A stretch of DNA of 64,000 nt from an uncultured Coriobacteriia bacterium (GCA_959608885.1 CAUHSG010000002.1:1-64000); one strand, 5' to 3'; shown: positions 1 to 8,672, counted from the first letter of the stretch. Notes: generated from the sequence alone by a model not told the origin. Numbers and translations: made by a program.

Positions 1-32
1 GCGAAATCGACGTCTCGAGAGTCGACATCACG

Positions 33-54
33 CAGCTAAATAATCATTTAGCTG
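33..54. other. Stem-loop at window edge
   Basis: A perfect 9-bp inverted repeat (33-41 with 46-54) encloses a 4-nt loop, AATC. It lies downstream of the toxin gene on the minus strand. No T-tract follows on either strand, so it may be a weak terminator or an mRNA 3' structure. I see no gene in 1-98. Confidence 0.4.
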
Positions 55-98
55 AGAGCCCATAAATGATTATGCTGCTCTTTGACACATGCGCTGCA

Positions 99-380
99 TC
101 ACTCATCAAACAAATCCGAATGCGTACCAGTTCTGGAAGCGGTGAGAATCAGCTTCTCCCCATCAATCGCATAGACGAGCAACCAATCTGGTTTAATGTG
201 GCATTCACGAAAGCCTATGTAACCGCCTGCGAGTGCGTGATCATGGTTACGTTCGTCAAGCTGCACGCCGTTCGCAAGCTTTTGAAGCACGTCATGGAGT
301 GCTCCAAGGTCATAACCACGCTTCTTTATACGTTTATAGTCCTTTTTGAATTGTGACGTTGGGACAAGCGTTAACTTCAT
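99..380 (-). CDS. YafQ/RelE-family mRNA interferase toxin
   Basis: A 93-residue toxin. RelE-superfamily YafQ proteins cut mRNA in the ribosomal A site. The conserved YafQ core is visible: NHDHAL near residue 44, RECHIKPDWLLVY near 57-70 and the C-terminal RTGTHSDLF, which carry the histidines, Asp and Phe typical of the active site. Length matches the family. It starts 5 nt after the stop of the antitoxin gene, so the two are co-transcribed, antitoxin first. Toxin-antitoxin function is inferred from family and pairing. Confidence 0.88.
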   Translation of the reverse strand: MKLTLVPTSQFKKDYKRIKKRGYDLGALHDVLQKLANGVQLDERNHDHALAGGYIGFRECHIKPDWLLVYAIDGEKLILTASRTGTHSDLFDE

Positions 381-385
381 ATCGT

Positions 386-664
386 CTATTTGTCCAATTC
401 AGCAAACATGGCATCGACCGAATCATAACCAGCGGCTTCAGCCTTTCCGGCAATAATATCCCGCGCCTCTTGTATTGCCCGCTCTGTTACGGCGTTATAT
501 CGAGGCTGCCTAACGTCGAATGGAAGGCCGCCCTCCATAATGGATTTGTGCAGAAATACGTTGATAGCATCGGTAAGGGTAAGGCCGAAATTCCCAAAGA
601 TGGACTCGGCCTTGCTCTTAACTTCGGGATCGATCCTCATGCTGATTGCTGCTGTTTTAGCCAT
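386..664 (-). CDS. RelB/DinJ-family antitoxin
   Basis: A 92-residue antitoxin that should bind and neutralise the downstream YafQ-like toxin and repress its own operon. Its N-terminus (MAKTAAISMRIDPEVKSKAE) is the ribbon-helix-helix DNA-binding segment of DinJ proteins. The C-terminal half (from about residue 55) is the toxin-wrapping region. An in-frame ATG lies 3 nt upstream at 667. The start at 664 is preferred because AAGGGG sits about 6 nt before it. Longer upstream starts have no ribosome-binding site. Confidence 0.85.
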   Translation of the reverse strand: MAKTAAISMRIDPEVKSKAESIFGNFGLTLTDAINVFLHKSIMEGGLPFDVRQPRYNAVTERAIQEARDIIAGKAEAAGYDSVDAMFAELDK

Positions 665-700
665 CATGCGCCCCTTAAGTATGTGTTTCATTATGATGTA

Positions 701-713
701 ATTGTAACACAAT
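701..713. promoter_or_regulatory. Candidate toxin-antitoxin operator
   Basis: ATTGT-AAC-ACAAT is a 13-bp dyad with perfect 5-bp arms, 37 bp upstream of the antitoxin start. A CATAAT hexamer lies next to it on the minus strand. DinJ-type antitoxins autorepress at such dyads, so this is the likely operator. The assignment is inferred from position and symmetry. Confidence 0.5.
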
Positions 714-794
714 GAAATACATTCATGAGACTCAGATCATCTATTCGGATACTCTTGCGCTCAATCTAGACAGCCTGTGCCCTATGTAAGCCGC

Positions 795-800
795 TATAAT
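795..800 (+). promoter_or_regulatory. metG promoter -10 box
   Basis: A consensus TATAAT lies 39 bp upstream of the metG ATG. No good -35 is visible at 17-bp spacing. The leader would be only about 33 nt, too short for a T-box. Confidence 0.5.
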
Positions 801-839
801 CACCCCCAGCATATCCGTACGAGTGAGGACCAAGACCCC

Positions 840-2384
840 ATGAGCAAAGAACCCTTCTACGTATCCACGCCCATCTACTACGTCAATGGCGAGCCGCACA
901 TCGGCACTGCGTACACCACCGTCGCGACCGACGCCACCGCACGCTTCGCCCGCATGGACGGGCGTGATGTCTTCTTCCTCACCGGCATGGACGAGCATGG
1001 CGAGAAGGTCGCCGAGGCCGCTGCCGCGCACGATATGACGCCGCAGGAGTGGTGCGATAGCCAGGTGACGCAATTCACCGAGCTGTGGCGCGACCTCGAC
1101 ATCACCAATGACGACTTCATTCGCACGACGCAGCCGCGCCACGTGAAAGGCGTCCAGGACTTCATGCAGAAGCTCCACGACAACGGCTACCTCTACAAGG
1201 GAACCTACGACGGCTACTATTGCACGCCATGCGAGACGCAGTTCACCGAAGGCGACCTTGTCGATGGCAAGTGCCCCGATTGCGGCCGCGAGGTCAAGGT
1301 CATCCACGAGGAGAACTGGTTTTTCAAGCTCTCCGAGTTTGGCGACAAGCTGCTCGCGTACTGCGACGAGCACCCCAACTTCATTCGCCCGCAGATTCGC
1401 GAGAACGAGATCCGCTCCTTCATTGAGGGCGGCATGCATGACCTGTCCGTGAGCCGCACGGCGTTCGACTGGGGCATCCCGCTGCCATTCGATCCCGAGC
1501 ATGTCACCTACGTGTGGGTCGACGCGCTCATCAACTACCTCACCGCGCTCGGCTACGGCAGCGATGACACCATGTTGCTCGAGCGCTTCTGGCCGGTGAA
1601 CTTCCACTTTGTGGGCAAGGACATCATCCGCTTCCACTGTGTGATCTGGCCGGCCATGCTCATGGCCGCTGGCATGAAGTGCCCGCGTCACGTCTTCGCG
1701 CACGGCTTTCTGATGGCCGCTGACGGCTCCAAGATGAGCAAGTCGAAGGGCAACGCACTCTATCCGCGCGACCTCATCGAGCGCTACGGTGTGGACGCCT
1801 ATCGCTACTACTTTCTGAGTGACGTGACCTTTGGTTCCGATGCCAATATTGGCCACGACCGCATCACGCAGGTCTACAACGCCGACCTGGCCAACACCTA
1901 CGGCAACCTCTTCAGTCGCGTGAGCAATATGGTCATCAAGTACTTCGATGGACAGGTGCCCGAGGTGCCCACCAAATTCGGTCTGGAGGAAAACCCGCTC
2001 TCGGAGATTGCCGAGGGGCTCTACGACCGCTACGCCGCGTGCATGAACGACATCGACTTCGGCGGGGCGTCCGCTCATGTCATGGAGCTTCTGCATCGCG
2101 CAAACCTCTACGTCGAGGAAAGTGCACCGTGGAATCTCGCCAAGAGCGAGGAGACCCAGGGCGAGCTGGCGTTCGTGCTCTACAACGCGCTGGAGACCTG
2201 CCGCATCGCCGCGCTGCTCCTTGCCCCCTTCATGCCCAATACGTCGACGGAACTGTGGAGGCGTCTGGGCCTGGAAGACCCGTGCGCTGTCGACAATGCC
2301 GCCGAGCTCGCGCTGTGGGGCGGGCTTCCCGCCGGCAACGAGGTCACCAAGGGCGACGCTCTCTTCCCGCGTCTCGAGAAGTAA
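840..2384 (+). CDS. metG: Methionine--tRNA ligase
   Basis: A 514-residue class I aminoacyl-tRNA synthetase that charges tRNA-Met for initiation and elongation. The HIGH-type motif is HIGT near residue 20, a zinc-knuckle pair CTPC...CPDC lies near 125-146, and the KMSKS loop (SKMSKSKG) is near 300. It ends after the anticodon-binding helical domain and lacks the C-terminal tRNA-binding domain found in longer MetRS. The ATG at 840 begins the conserved N-terminus and has GTGAGGA upstream. It overlaps the next gene (tatD) through TAATG, indicating an operon with tatD and probably rsmA. Confidence 0.97.
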   Translation: MSKEPFYVSTPIYYVNGEPHIGTAYTTVATDATARFARMDGRDVFFLTGMDEHGEKVAEAAAAHDMTPQEWCDSQVTQFTELWRDLDITNDDFIRTTQPRHVKGVQDFMQKLHDNGYLYKGTYDGYYCTPCETQFTEGDLVDGKCPDCGREVKVIHEENWFFKLSEFGDKLLAYCDEHPNFIRPQIRENEIRSFIEGGMHDLSVSRTAFDWGIPLPFDPEHVTYVWVDALINYLTALGYGSDDTMLLERFWPVNFHFVGKDIIRFHCVIWPAMLMAAGMKCPRHVFAHGFLMAADGSKMSKSKGNALYPRDLIERYGVDAYRYYFLSDVTFGSDANIGHDRITQVYNADLANTYGNLFSRVSNMVIKYFDGQVPEVPTKFGLEENPLSEIAEGLYDRYAACMNDIDFGGASAHVMELLHRANLYVEESAPWNLAKSEETQGELAFVLYNALETCRIAALLLAPFMPNTSTELWRRLGLEDPCAVDNAAELALWGGLPAGNEVTKGDALFPRLEK

Positions 2385-3451
2385 TGGGCTACAACGACTT
2401 CAAACACTTCGATGAGCGCGACGCGCTCTTTCGCAACTCGAAGGGCAAGGTCAAGTCTGCTCCCGAATTGCCGTACGGCACGCTTGTTGCCGACACGCAT
2501 TGTCACCTGGGCATGTTTCCCGAACCGGGGCTCACGCTTGCGCAGGCGGCGGCCCATGGCGTCGACTTCATCTGCTGCATGACCGACCCGACAAGCCCCG
2601 AGCTCGACGGTGACGATGGAGACGTGACGCGACGGACGGCGCGCGACACCTACGACGGGCTCGGCTCGTGGTTTGATGATGCTGCTGCATTGCTCGAGGA
2701 GTGGGGAATGGCGCAGGCCGTCATGCCACGCGTTCGCTTTGCCTGCGGCGTGCATCCGCACAACGCCAAGTACTTTGATGATGCGCGTGATGAGCTCGCC
2801 GCCCTGCTTGCCCGTCCCGAGACGAGCTGCCTGGGCGAGGTGGGGCTCGATTACCATTACGATTTCAGCCCGCGCGACGTGCAGCGCGAGGTCTTTGCCG
2901 CGCAATTGCAAATGGCACAGGAGTACGGGCTTCCCGTAAGCCTGCATCTGCGCGAGGCCCATGATGACGCGCTTGCCATCTTGCGCGAGACGGGCGTCCC
3001 CAAAGCTGGCTGCATCGTGCACTGCTTCAACCTTGACGCCCAAACGCTGGCCCCGTTTCTCGAGCTTGGCTGCTATGTTGCCTTTGGCGGGCCGCTCACC
3101 TTCAAGAAGAGCTGGGAGACGCGCGCGGCCGCTCTCGATGTTCCCGTCGATCGCCTGTTGACCGAAACCGATGCTCCCTATATGGCTCCCGAGCCCTTGC
3201 GCGGCACGGTCTGCACGCCGAGTCAGACCGTCTTCACCTTGCGCGAGCTGCTCGATTGCTTTGGATATGCGGGGGTCGAGCGCGCCTTCGGGCTTCTGCA
3301 GCCGCGTCAAAGCGACATCGACAAGGGCGCCGTGGCGCCGGTGACGTTGATGCCAGACTATGCGATTCTGCAACGGGGGCTCACCGAGGCGCAGTTCGCC
3401 GAGCGCGTCTTCCAGAACGCTATCGATCTGCTCGACATTGAGCGCGTCTGA
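2384..3451 (+). CDS. tatD: TatD-family metal-dependent deoxyribonuclease
   Basis: A 355-residue TIM-barrel amidohydrolase-type nuclease. Metal ligands are visible in order: DTHCH near residue 37, CGVHPHN near 121, GEVGLDYHYD near 151, HLRE near 188, and TETDAPYM near 264. It is longer than typical TatD (about 260 residues) through an N-terminal extension and an insertion around residues 60-110. Its ATG overlaps the metG stop (TAATG), so translation is probably coupled. The metG-tatD-rsmA order is common in Gram-positive bacteria. The precise substrate (DNA repair or 3'-end processing) is not determined here. Confidence 0.93.
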   Translation: MGYNDFKHFDERDALFRNSKGKVKSAPELPYGTLVADTHCHLGMFPEPGLTLAQAAAHGVDFICCMTDPTSPELDGDDGDVTRRTARDTYDGLGSWFDDAAALLEEWGMAQAVMPRVRFACGVHPHNAKYFDDARDELAALLARPETSCLGEVGLDYHYDFSPRDVQREVFAAQLQMAQEYGLPVSLHLREAHDDALAILRETGVPKAGCIVHCFNLDAQTLAPFLELGCYVAFGGPLTFKKSWETRAAALDVPVDRLLTETDAPYMAPEPLRGTVCTPSQTVFTLRELLDCFGYAGVERAFGLLQPRQSDIDKGAVAPVTLMPDYAILQRGLTEAQFAERVFQNAIDLLDIERV

Positions 3452-3463
3452 GGGGATCTTTCC

Positions 3464-4477
3464 ATGGCAAAGAAGTCACGCAGGAGAAAGCTTCCGACCG
3501 AGAAGGACTTCGAGAGGCTCAACGCGCCCAAGCAAGGGTCAAAACCTGTCAAGGACGAGGCACTGGCTTCGAACGAGCCTACCGAGTCCCCGTTGGATGT
3601 CGATGCACAAGTAGACTCCGCAAATGAGGTAGAGGTTGTCGATTCGGAATCGGCAGATACTGTGCCTGATGAGGCTGCACCCGTAGATGAGGATGCGGGA
3701 GCCCGCCTGACTTATAGCGTTGATGGGGGCATGTCGGTTTCGTTGGCAGGGGATGTCACCGGCGGGCAAGCGTCTGATGCAGAGGAGGGGCCTGAAGAAG
3801 ACCCCGGGATCGACGATGATTTAGCCTTTGATGAACCGATCGTCGGTAGAGGTACGGACGAGGAGGAGCCCGAGGAAGAAACCGGCGAAGAGGAACTAGA
3901 CGATGACGCTCCCCGTCCGCCTGAAGTCCTCGTTCTCGTGGGTTCGCCGCACACGGATGGCAAGTCGGCGCTCTTCGGGCGTAAGCTTTCGGAGTACCTG
4001 CGCCTGTCTGGGGCCGCCGTCACGCTCTATGAAATCGCGAAGTATCCGGTCGCGGCATGCACGGGTTGCGAAGCATGTAGCCAGACCGGCTTATGCTGCA
4101 TCAAGGGCGATGCCTGGAACGTGCTCTCCCGCCACATGGACTCCTGCGCAGCACTTGTCGTGATTGCACCTGTTTATTTCGCCGGCCCCTCGGGCTGGCT
4201 CAAGGCGGCACTTGACCGCTGCCAGATGTACTGGGCGCGCAAGTACGTGCTCAAGGATTGGATCCCGCGCAAACGTCCCGCGCATCTCGTCGTCATCGGC
4301 GATGGGGGAGATCCCTTTGGGACCGAACCCCTCGAGACCATCTGCACCTCGGCCCTCAATTGTGCGAACTTGCGCATCGAACCCGACCGCATCATGCGCA
4401 TGATCGGCGACCAGTACGACTTGCGAAACGCCGTCATGCTTGCTGGCAGGGTGATGGCAAGTATCGGACGGATGTGA
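3464..4477 (+). CDS. Flavodoxin-like NAD(P)H-dependent FMN oxidoreductase with acidic N-terminal extension
   Basis: A 337-residue protein. Residues about 148-337 form a flavodoxin/NADPH-dependent FMN-reductase fold: VLVGSPHTDGKS phosphate loop, then a CTGCEACSQTGLCC cysteine-rich loop typical of iron-sulfur-flavoprotein-like reductases, and APVYFAGPSGWLK. The first ~145 residues begin basic (MAKKSRRRKL) and become strongly acidic low-complexity sequence rich in Asp and Glu. That is unusual for this family. The gene occupies the slot between tatD and rsmA where many Gram-positive bacteria carry rnmV. A GGGGAT ribosome site precedes the ATG. The electron donor and substrate are unknown. Confidence 0.75.
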   Translation: MAKKSRRRKLPTEKDFERLNAPKQGSKPVKDEALASNEPTESPLDVDAQVDSANEVEVVDSESADTVPDEAAPVDEDAGARLTYSVDGGMSVSLAGDVTGGQASDAEEGPEEDPGIDDDLAFDEPIVGRGTDEEEPEEETGEEELDDDAPRPPEVLVLVGSPHTDGKSALFGRKLSEYLRLSGAAVTLYEIAKYPVAACTGCEACSQTGLCCIKGDAWNVLSRHMDSCAALVVIAPVYFAGPSGWLKAALDRCQMYWARKYVLKDWIPRKRPAHLVVIGDGGDPFGTEPLETICTSALNCANLRIEPDRIMRMIGDQYDLRNAVMLAGRVMASIGRM

Positions 4478-4479
4478 CG

Positions 4480-5361
4480 ATGCCGTACTCAGCATTAGCG
4501 AATCCGCGTGTGACTAAGGGCATCTTGCAGGAGTTTGGCTTGAGTGCCAAACATGCCCTCGGCCAGAACTTTCTCGTGGACGATAATGTCGTTGGCAACA
4601 TTCTGCGCCTCGCCAAGCTTGATGACCCGCAGCCGGGCGAGGAATTACCCACGTTGCTCGAAATCGGTCCGGGAATTGGCACGCTCACCATTGCGCTGCT
4701 CGAACGTGCCAAGCTTATCGCCATCGAGCGCGATGCCGACCTTATCGATGTGCTCGCACAGACGACGATGGATCTCTCACATCGTTTTGCGCTCATCGAG
4801 AAGGATGCTCTCAAGCTGACACGCGAAGAGCTTGAGCAAGCTGCTGTCATGCTTGATGCGCCAATGCCCCATCAACTCGTATCAAACCTGCCCTACGGCA
4901 TCGCGGCGACGGTCGTGCTCGACTGGCTCGAGCGCTTCGATTTCCTCGAAGCCATGACGGTCATGGTGCAAAGCGAGGTCGCTGATCGCATGTGCGCCGA
5001 GGTGGGCACCAAGAACTACGGCGCCTACACGGTCAAGCTGCGCCTGCGTGCGCACGTGACCGATCGCTTCCAGGTGCCACCGAGCTGCTTCATGCCCGCG
5101 CCGCATGTCGAGAGCGCCGTCATCCATATCGAGCGAAACGAGGACGCGCCGGACTCCGAGCTGCTCGAAGTTGCGAGTGCCTTGGCAGATGCGGCTTTCG
5201 CCCAGCGGCGCAAGACCATTCGCAACTCCATGAGCAGCCGTTATCCCAAGGACGTAGTCGATCGTCTGCTTGCCGAATGCGATATCGCCCCCACGACGCG
5301 TGGCGAGACTCTCGAGCCCGAGACATATCTTCAAATGGCCATTGCGTTATTGTCGATGTGA
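4480..5361 (+). CDS. rsmA: 16S rRNA (A1518/A1519-N6)-dimethyltransferase
   Basis: A 293-residue KsgA/RsmA homologue. It dimethylates two adjacent adenines in the 16S 3' hairpin late in 30S assembly, using S-adenosylmethionine. Motifs: HALGQNFLVDD near residue 25, the SAM-binding EIGPGIGTLT near 66, and the catalytic SNLPYGIA near 137. The C-terminal helical domain includes QRRKTIRNSM. The ATG at 4480 starts 2 nt after the preceding stop, so it is translationally linked to the flavodoxin-like gene. Confidence 0.96.
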   Translation: MPYSALANPRVTKGILQEFGLSAKHALGQNFLVDDNVVGNILRLAKLDDPQPGEELPTLLEIGPGIGTLTIALLERAKLIAIERDADLIDVLAQTTMDLSHRFALIEKDALKLTREELEQAAVMLDAPMPHQLVSNLPYGIAATVVLDWLERFDFLEAMTVMVQSEVADRMCAEVGTKNYGAYTVKLRLRAHVTDRFQVPPSCFMPAPHVESAVIHIERNEDAPDSELLEVASALADAAFAQRRKTIRNSMSSRYPKDVVDRLLAECDIAPTTRGETLEPETYLQMAIALLSM

Positions 5362-5385
5362 CGACGCGTAGGCAGGCGGTGGATG

Positions 5386-5560
5386 AGGTGAGCGCACCGG
5401 CAAGCTGCAAAGCGAAGGTCCAAGGGAGCGCGCCGTAAAGACCGCGAAGCGGGCTGTCGGGAAGCGACCGTCGGAGCGCCGCAGCTTGCCGGTGTGAGCA
5501 AAAATGAAGGCGGGCGAAGCGTAACTCGGGCGTGAGAGAAAGTCCGCGATTTGCTCACCT
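5386..5560. repeat. Two-hairpin intergenic element (structured RNA or MITE-like)
   Basis: The 318-bp gap between rsmA and the next gene is filled by a compact inverted-repeat structure. Perfect 8-bp ends, AGGTGAGC (5386-5393) and GCTCACCT (5553-5560), enclose a 14-bp perfect stem (5395-5408 with 5481-5494) and a 9-bp perfect stem (5494-5502 with 5550-5558). Smaller hairpins and repeated GGAGCGC blocks lie inside. It has no coding potential I would accept. The second stem and the outer ends compete for the same 3' arm. It could be a non-autonomous mobile repeat or a structured non-coding RNA. Confidence 0.55.
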
Positions 5561-5679
5561 GAATACCCCCTCAACATCCCGTGCACATGTTGTGAAGCGA
5601 TTGGCGCTTGCCACTGGCTTGCATTACAATGCAACAACGAATCTGCAGACATCACCCGGAGAGGTAACGCAGCGAGAAT

Positions 5680-7155
5680 ATGGCGACATTCGTCAACACC
5701 TTCAACCTGTTTCTGTTCTTCGTATTCAGCCTTTGCTATATGTATCAGGCCGTGTATGCCGTCATCGTCTTGGTGAAGGACCATCGGCGCAAGATCACGC
5801 ATACGCAAGATGCCCCTCTGCACAAGTTCGCGGTGATGATTGCCGGTCGCAACGAGGAGGCCGTCATCGGCGAGCTCGTGCGCAGCATCAAGAATCAGGA
5901 CTATCCCGAGGAGCTTATCGACATCTTCGTCATTGCTGACAACTGCACGGACAATACGGCCCAGGTCGCCGAAGAGGCAGGTGCCGAGGTGCTCGTGCGC
6001 AACGATCGCCTGGTCGTCGGCAAGAGTCATGCGCTCGACTTCGCGCTCAACCGTATTCGCGTCTTATATGGTGATTGCTCGGGTCGTACCGATTACGACG
6101 CATATTTCGTCTTCGATGCCGATAACGTGCTCGATCCTGGTTTCGTCGCGGCGATGAATCGCGGTGTAAACCGCGGGTACCAGGTTCTCACCTGCTATCG
6201 CAACTCGAAGAACTACGACTCGAACTGGATTTCCGCCGGTAGTGCATTGTGGTTCTTGCGCGAGGCCAAGTTCCTCTCCAATGCCCGCTACATGATGGGC
6301 AGCTCGTGCGCGATTAGCGGTACGGGTTTCATGATCAGCGCGGATATCCTCGAATCCAACGGCGGCTGGATCCACCATCTGCTCACCGAGGACATTGAGT
6401 TTTCGACGGACTGCATCGCGCATGGCATTCGCATTGGCTATTGCGCCGATGCCTACGTCTACGACGAGCAGCCCACGACCATGAAGGATTCCTGGCGTCA
6501 GCGCATGCGCTGGGCCAAGGGCTTCTACCAAGTGCTGCTCAAGTACGGCTCGTTCCTCTTCAACGGTATCTTCAAGGGCAAGCAGGGACGCTTCGCCTGC
6601 TACGACATGTTCATGACCATCGCCCCGGCAATGCTCCTCACGTTGGCGGGCGTTGCCGTCAACCTCGTCTTCTGTCTCACCGGCATCGTGCAGATGGCCG
6701 GTATCGCGGCATCCGTGCAGACGGTCGCCGCGAGCACGTCGGGCACTGCCGGTATCGCGGCAAGTGACCCCAGCTGGTTTTCGATGGCTACCGGCATGAT
6801 GAGTGGTTCCGTATTCGAAGGGGACCCGCTGAGCTCCTTCAATGTGAGCCAAGTCTCGACCGTGCTCGCCTATGCCGAGGCACGTGCGACCATCGTCACC
6901 TCAGTACTTTCGCTGGCTGGCTGCTTCCTGAGTTTCGCGATTGTCATGCTCGTGTTTGGCACGCTCACGACCATCACCGAGTGGAATCACATTCACGCGA
7001 AGGCCTCCGACAAGATCAAATACCTCTTCACCTTCCCCATCTTCATGCTCACCTACGTCCCCATCGCCCTCATTGCCGTGTTCAAGAAGGTCGAGTGGAA
7101 GCCGATCACGCACAACGTCGTGCGCTCGGTTGCTGACGTCGTGAGCAAGGGATAA
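5680..7155 (+). CDS. Membrane glycosyltransferase, family 2 (BcsA/NodC-like)
   Basis: A 491-residue processive-type GT2 enzyme. An N-terminal membrane helix (about 8-30) is followed by the GT-A domain: IAGRNEE near residue 50, the DXD-like DADN near 145, TEDIEF acceptor-site Asp near 235, and the RQRMRW version of the QxxRW product-channel motif near 272. At least three hydrophobic segments follow (about 310-340, 405-430 and 450-475). This layout fits synthesis and extrusion of a polysaccharide or glycolipid from a nucleotide sugar. It may be co-transcribed with the two acidic membrane proteins downstream. The sugar cannot be told from sequence. A GGAGAGG lies 15 nt before the ATG, a rather long spacing. 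Confidence 0.85.
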   Translation: MATFVNTFNLFLFFVFSLCYMYQAVYAVIVLVKDHRRKITHTQDAPLHKFAVMIAGRNEEAVIGELVRSIKNQDYPEELIDIFVIADNCTDNTAQVAEEAGAEVLVRNDRLVVGKSHALDFALNRIRVLYGDCSGRTDYDAYFVFDADNVLDPGFVAAMNRGVNRGYQVLTCYRNSKNYDSNWISAGSALWFLREAKFLSNARYMMGSSCAISGTGFMISADILESNGGWIHHLLTEDIEFSTDCIAHGIRIGYCADAYVYDEQPTTMKDSWRQRMRWAKGFYQVLLKYGSFLFNGIFKGKQGRFACYDMFMTIAPAMLLTLAGVAVNLVFCLTGIVQMAGIAASVQTVAASTSGTAGIAASDPSWFSMATGMMSGSVFEGDPLSSFNVSQVSTVLAYAEARATIVTSVLSLAGCFLSFAIVMLVFGTLTTITEWNHIHAKASDKIKYLFTFPIFMLTYVPIALIAVFKKVEWKPITHNVVRSVADVVSKG

Positions 7156-7183
7156 CCAACCCTTTGCGGATCGGGGAGGCGAA

Positions 7184-7480
7184 ATGAGCAAGCTCAGCCA
7201 TATCGAGGATGTGGAACGACGCGCGCAACAGGAACAAGCGCGCGATGCCCAAGTGGCTCGACCGGATCATGCGCCCCAGGGCACTCCAGAACCGAAAGCA
7301 GCCCAATATGATTGTGTCTCCGAGCAGGGCGATATGAGTGCCGAGCAGGAAGAGAAGTTTCACGGTCTCGACTCGACCCAACCTATGGGAACCGGGCATA
7401 GGGCATTAATTGCCATTGCGGTCGTCGTCGTCATTGTCGCAATACTGTATATTGTCAATAGCTGGATACACTTCGTATAG
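7184..7480 (+). CDS. Small membrane protein of unknown function
   Basis: A 98-residue protein that I do not recognise. A polar, Gln/Glu-rich cytoplasmic stretch (residues 1-73) is followed by one C-terminal transmembrane helix (about 74-94, rich in Ile and Val). It sits 28 bp after the glycosyltransferase and 8 bp before the next membrane protein, with GGGGAGG upstream. A role with those neighbours, for example as an assembly or regulatory subunit, is only contextual. Confidence 0.65.
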   Translation: MSKLSHIEDVERRAQQEQARDAQVARPDHAPQGTPEPKAAQYDCVSEQGDMSAEQEEKFHGLDSTQPMGTGHRALIAIAVVVVIVAILYIVNSWIHFV

Positions 7481-7488
7481 GGGTATAG

Positions 7489-8616
7489 ATGGATAAGCGC
7501 GAAAACGACGGGCAGGATGAAGTCGAAATTCACCTCTTCACGGAGGAAGACTTCAATGACGACCATGAGGTCGAGGAAACCGTCAAGGAAGAGATAACGG
7601 TCGACTTCGGCGAGGCTGCCGAATCCATGCTCGACGACATCAAATCAGACAGCTCTTATACCATGCATGCCTCGATGAACGATGACGATTTTGAGCCGGG
7701 CGAGGTATCCTCCGATGAAGTCGTCAATGCCGGCGATGTCATCGTGGACCGTGGTGAGGGCGAGCGCCTTTCCGAAAACGCCGACCTGGACGAGTTACCC
7801 GATTCCATCAACATCATCGAGCAGGAGACGATTGCGTACGTTGAGGATGAGGATGAGGAGGCTTCGGCCGAGCGTGCCGCACGCAGTAGACGCCGCCTGC
7901 GCCGCCTGCTCCTTTTCTTCATCATCATCTTGCTGGTGCTCATTGCCGTGATCGGCTTGTTCATCTGGCGCAATAGCACCCCTCCTGATGTCAAGCAGCC
8001 GGATTCCGATGTCCTGCAGACTTCCGAGGCGGGGACGAATGCCACGCAGTTTCAGGCAATCGAGGCCGATCGTATTCCCGATCTCGTCACGTACTTCGGC
8101 ATGACTCCGGAAGCCGCAGCCGAGGCGAGTGGCAACTCGATTTCCCTTGATGCTGAGGCGGTGCGCGCTACGGATGCGAGTTTGCCCAATGTTGCGAAGA
8201 CGCGTAATGGCTGGCTTGTGGGATCCAGTGGCGAGACGCTCGCGAGCATTACTTTCGGTCTCAATGGGGAAGGCAATATCAACTACATCTTCGCGTCGTT
8301 CGACCTCGACGCCTTTGGCGTGGCCGATGCCAAGTTCGACGAGCTCGCTGCTTCCAAGGTCGTGGCTGCCTCCATACTTGCGGGCATCGGCCTCGACAGC
8401 GCCGTCGTGGATTCCGCGCAACTTACTATTACGGGCAATCCGCAGGCGGTGATCTCACGTGATACCTCAGGCCAGGAAGTTGCTGAGTTTACGGGCTCCA
8501 CTAATATCGAGGGCGCACCAGCGACCTGGAAGGTGACCGAGACCTACGACCATACGGCAGGTGTCACCCTTGGCGACAACAGCGTCATTCGCACGCTGAG
8601 CGTCGACTTACGATAA
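7489..8616 (+). CDS. Single-pass membrane protein with acidic cytoplasmic N-terminus
   Basis: A 375-residue protein with no recognised family. Residues 1-125 are highly acidic (many Asp/Glu). A short arginine cluster (RSRRRLRRLL) precedes a transmembrane helix at about 140-160. About 215 residues of Ala/Ser/Thr-rich sequence follow, with beta-strand-like periodicity, and are predicted to be outside the membrane. The inside-positive arginines support an N-in, C-out topology. It lies 8 bp after the preceding small membrane protein and is probably in the same operon as the glycosyltransferase. A cell-surface role is inferred from topology alone. Confidence 0.65.
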   Translation: MDKRENDGQDEVEIHLFTEEDFNDDHEVEETVKEEITVDFGEAAESMLDDIKSDSSYTMHASMNDDDFEPGEVSSDEVVNAGDVIVDRGEGERLSENADLDELPDSINIIEQETIAYVEDEDEEASAERAARSRRRLRRLLLFFIIILLVLIAVIGLFIWRNSTPPDVKQPDSDVLQTSEAGTNATQFQAIEADRIPDLVTYFGMTPEAAAEASGNSISLDAEAVRATDASLPNVAKTRNGWLVGSSGETLASITFGLNGEGNINYIFASFDLDAFGVADAKFDELAASKVVAASILAGIGLDSAVVDSAQLTITGNPQAVISRDTSGQEVAEFTGSTNIEGAPATWKVTETYDHTAGVTLGDNSVIRTLSVDLR

Positions 8617-8643
8617 AGATGAGATAGACGGGCAAATTACTTC

Positions 8644-8672
8644 TTGCATGTGCCTGTGGGCACGTGTAAACT
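8644..8672 (+). promoter_or_regulatory. infC operon promoter
   Basis: TTGCAT (8644-8649), a 17-bp spacer and TAAACT (8667-8672) form a reasonable sigma70-type promoter. Transcription would begin near 8679, giving a leader of about 155 nt before infC. Confidence 0.5.

Noticed and set aside
66..356. 96-codon + strand frame over the toxin gene
   Set aside because: The minus-strand YafQ-like toxin has clear family motifs and a paired antitoxin. The + frame has none.
840..900. T-box leader for metG
   Set aside because: The predicted promoter leaves only about 33 nt before the start codon, too short for a T-box.
741..2096. 451-codon open frame on the minus strand opposite metG
   Set aside because: It lies entirely antisense to a clear metG, has no family resemblance and no ribosome site. 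It is a by-product of GC-rich codon usage.
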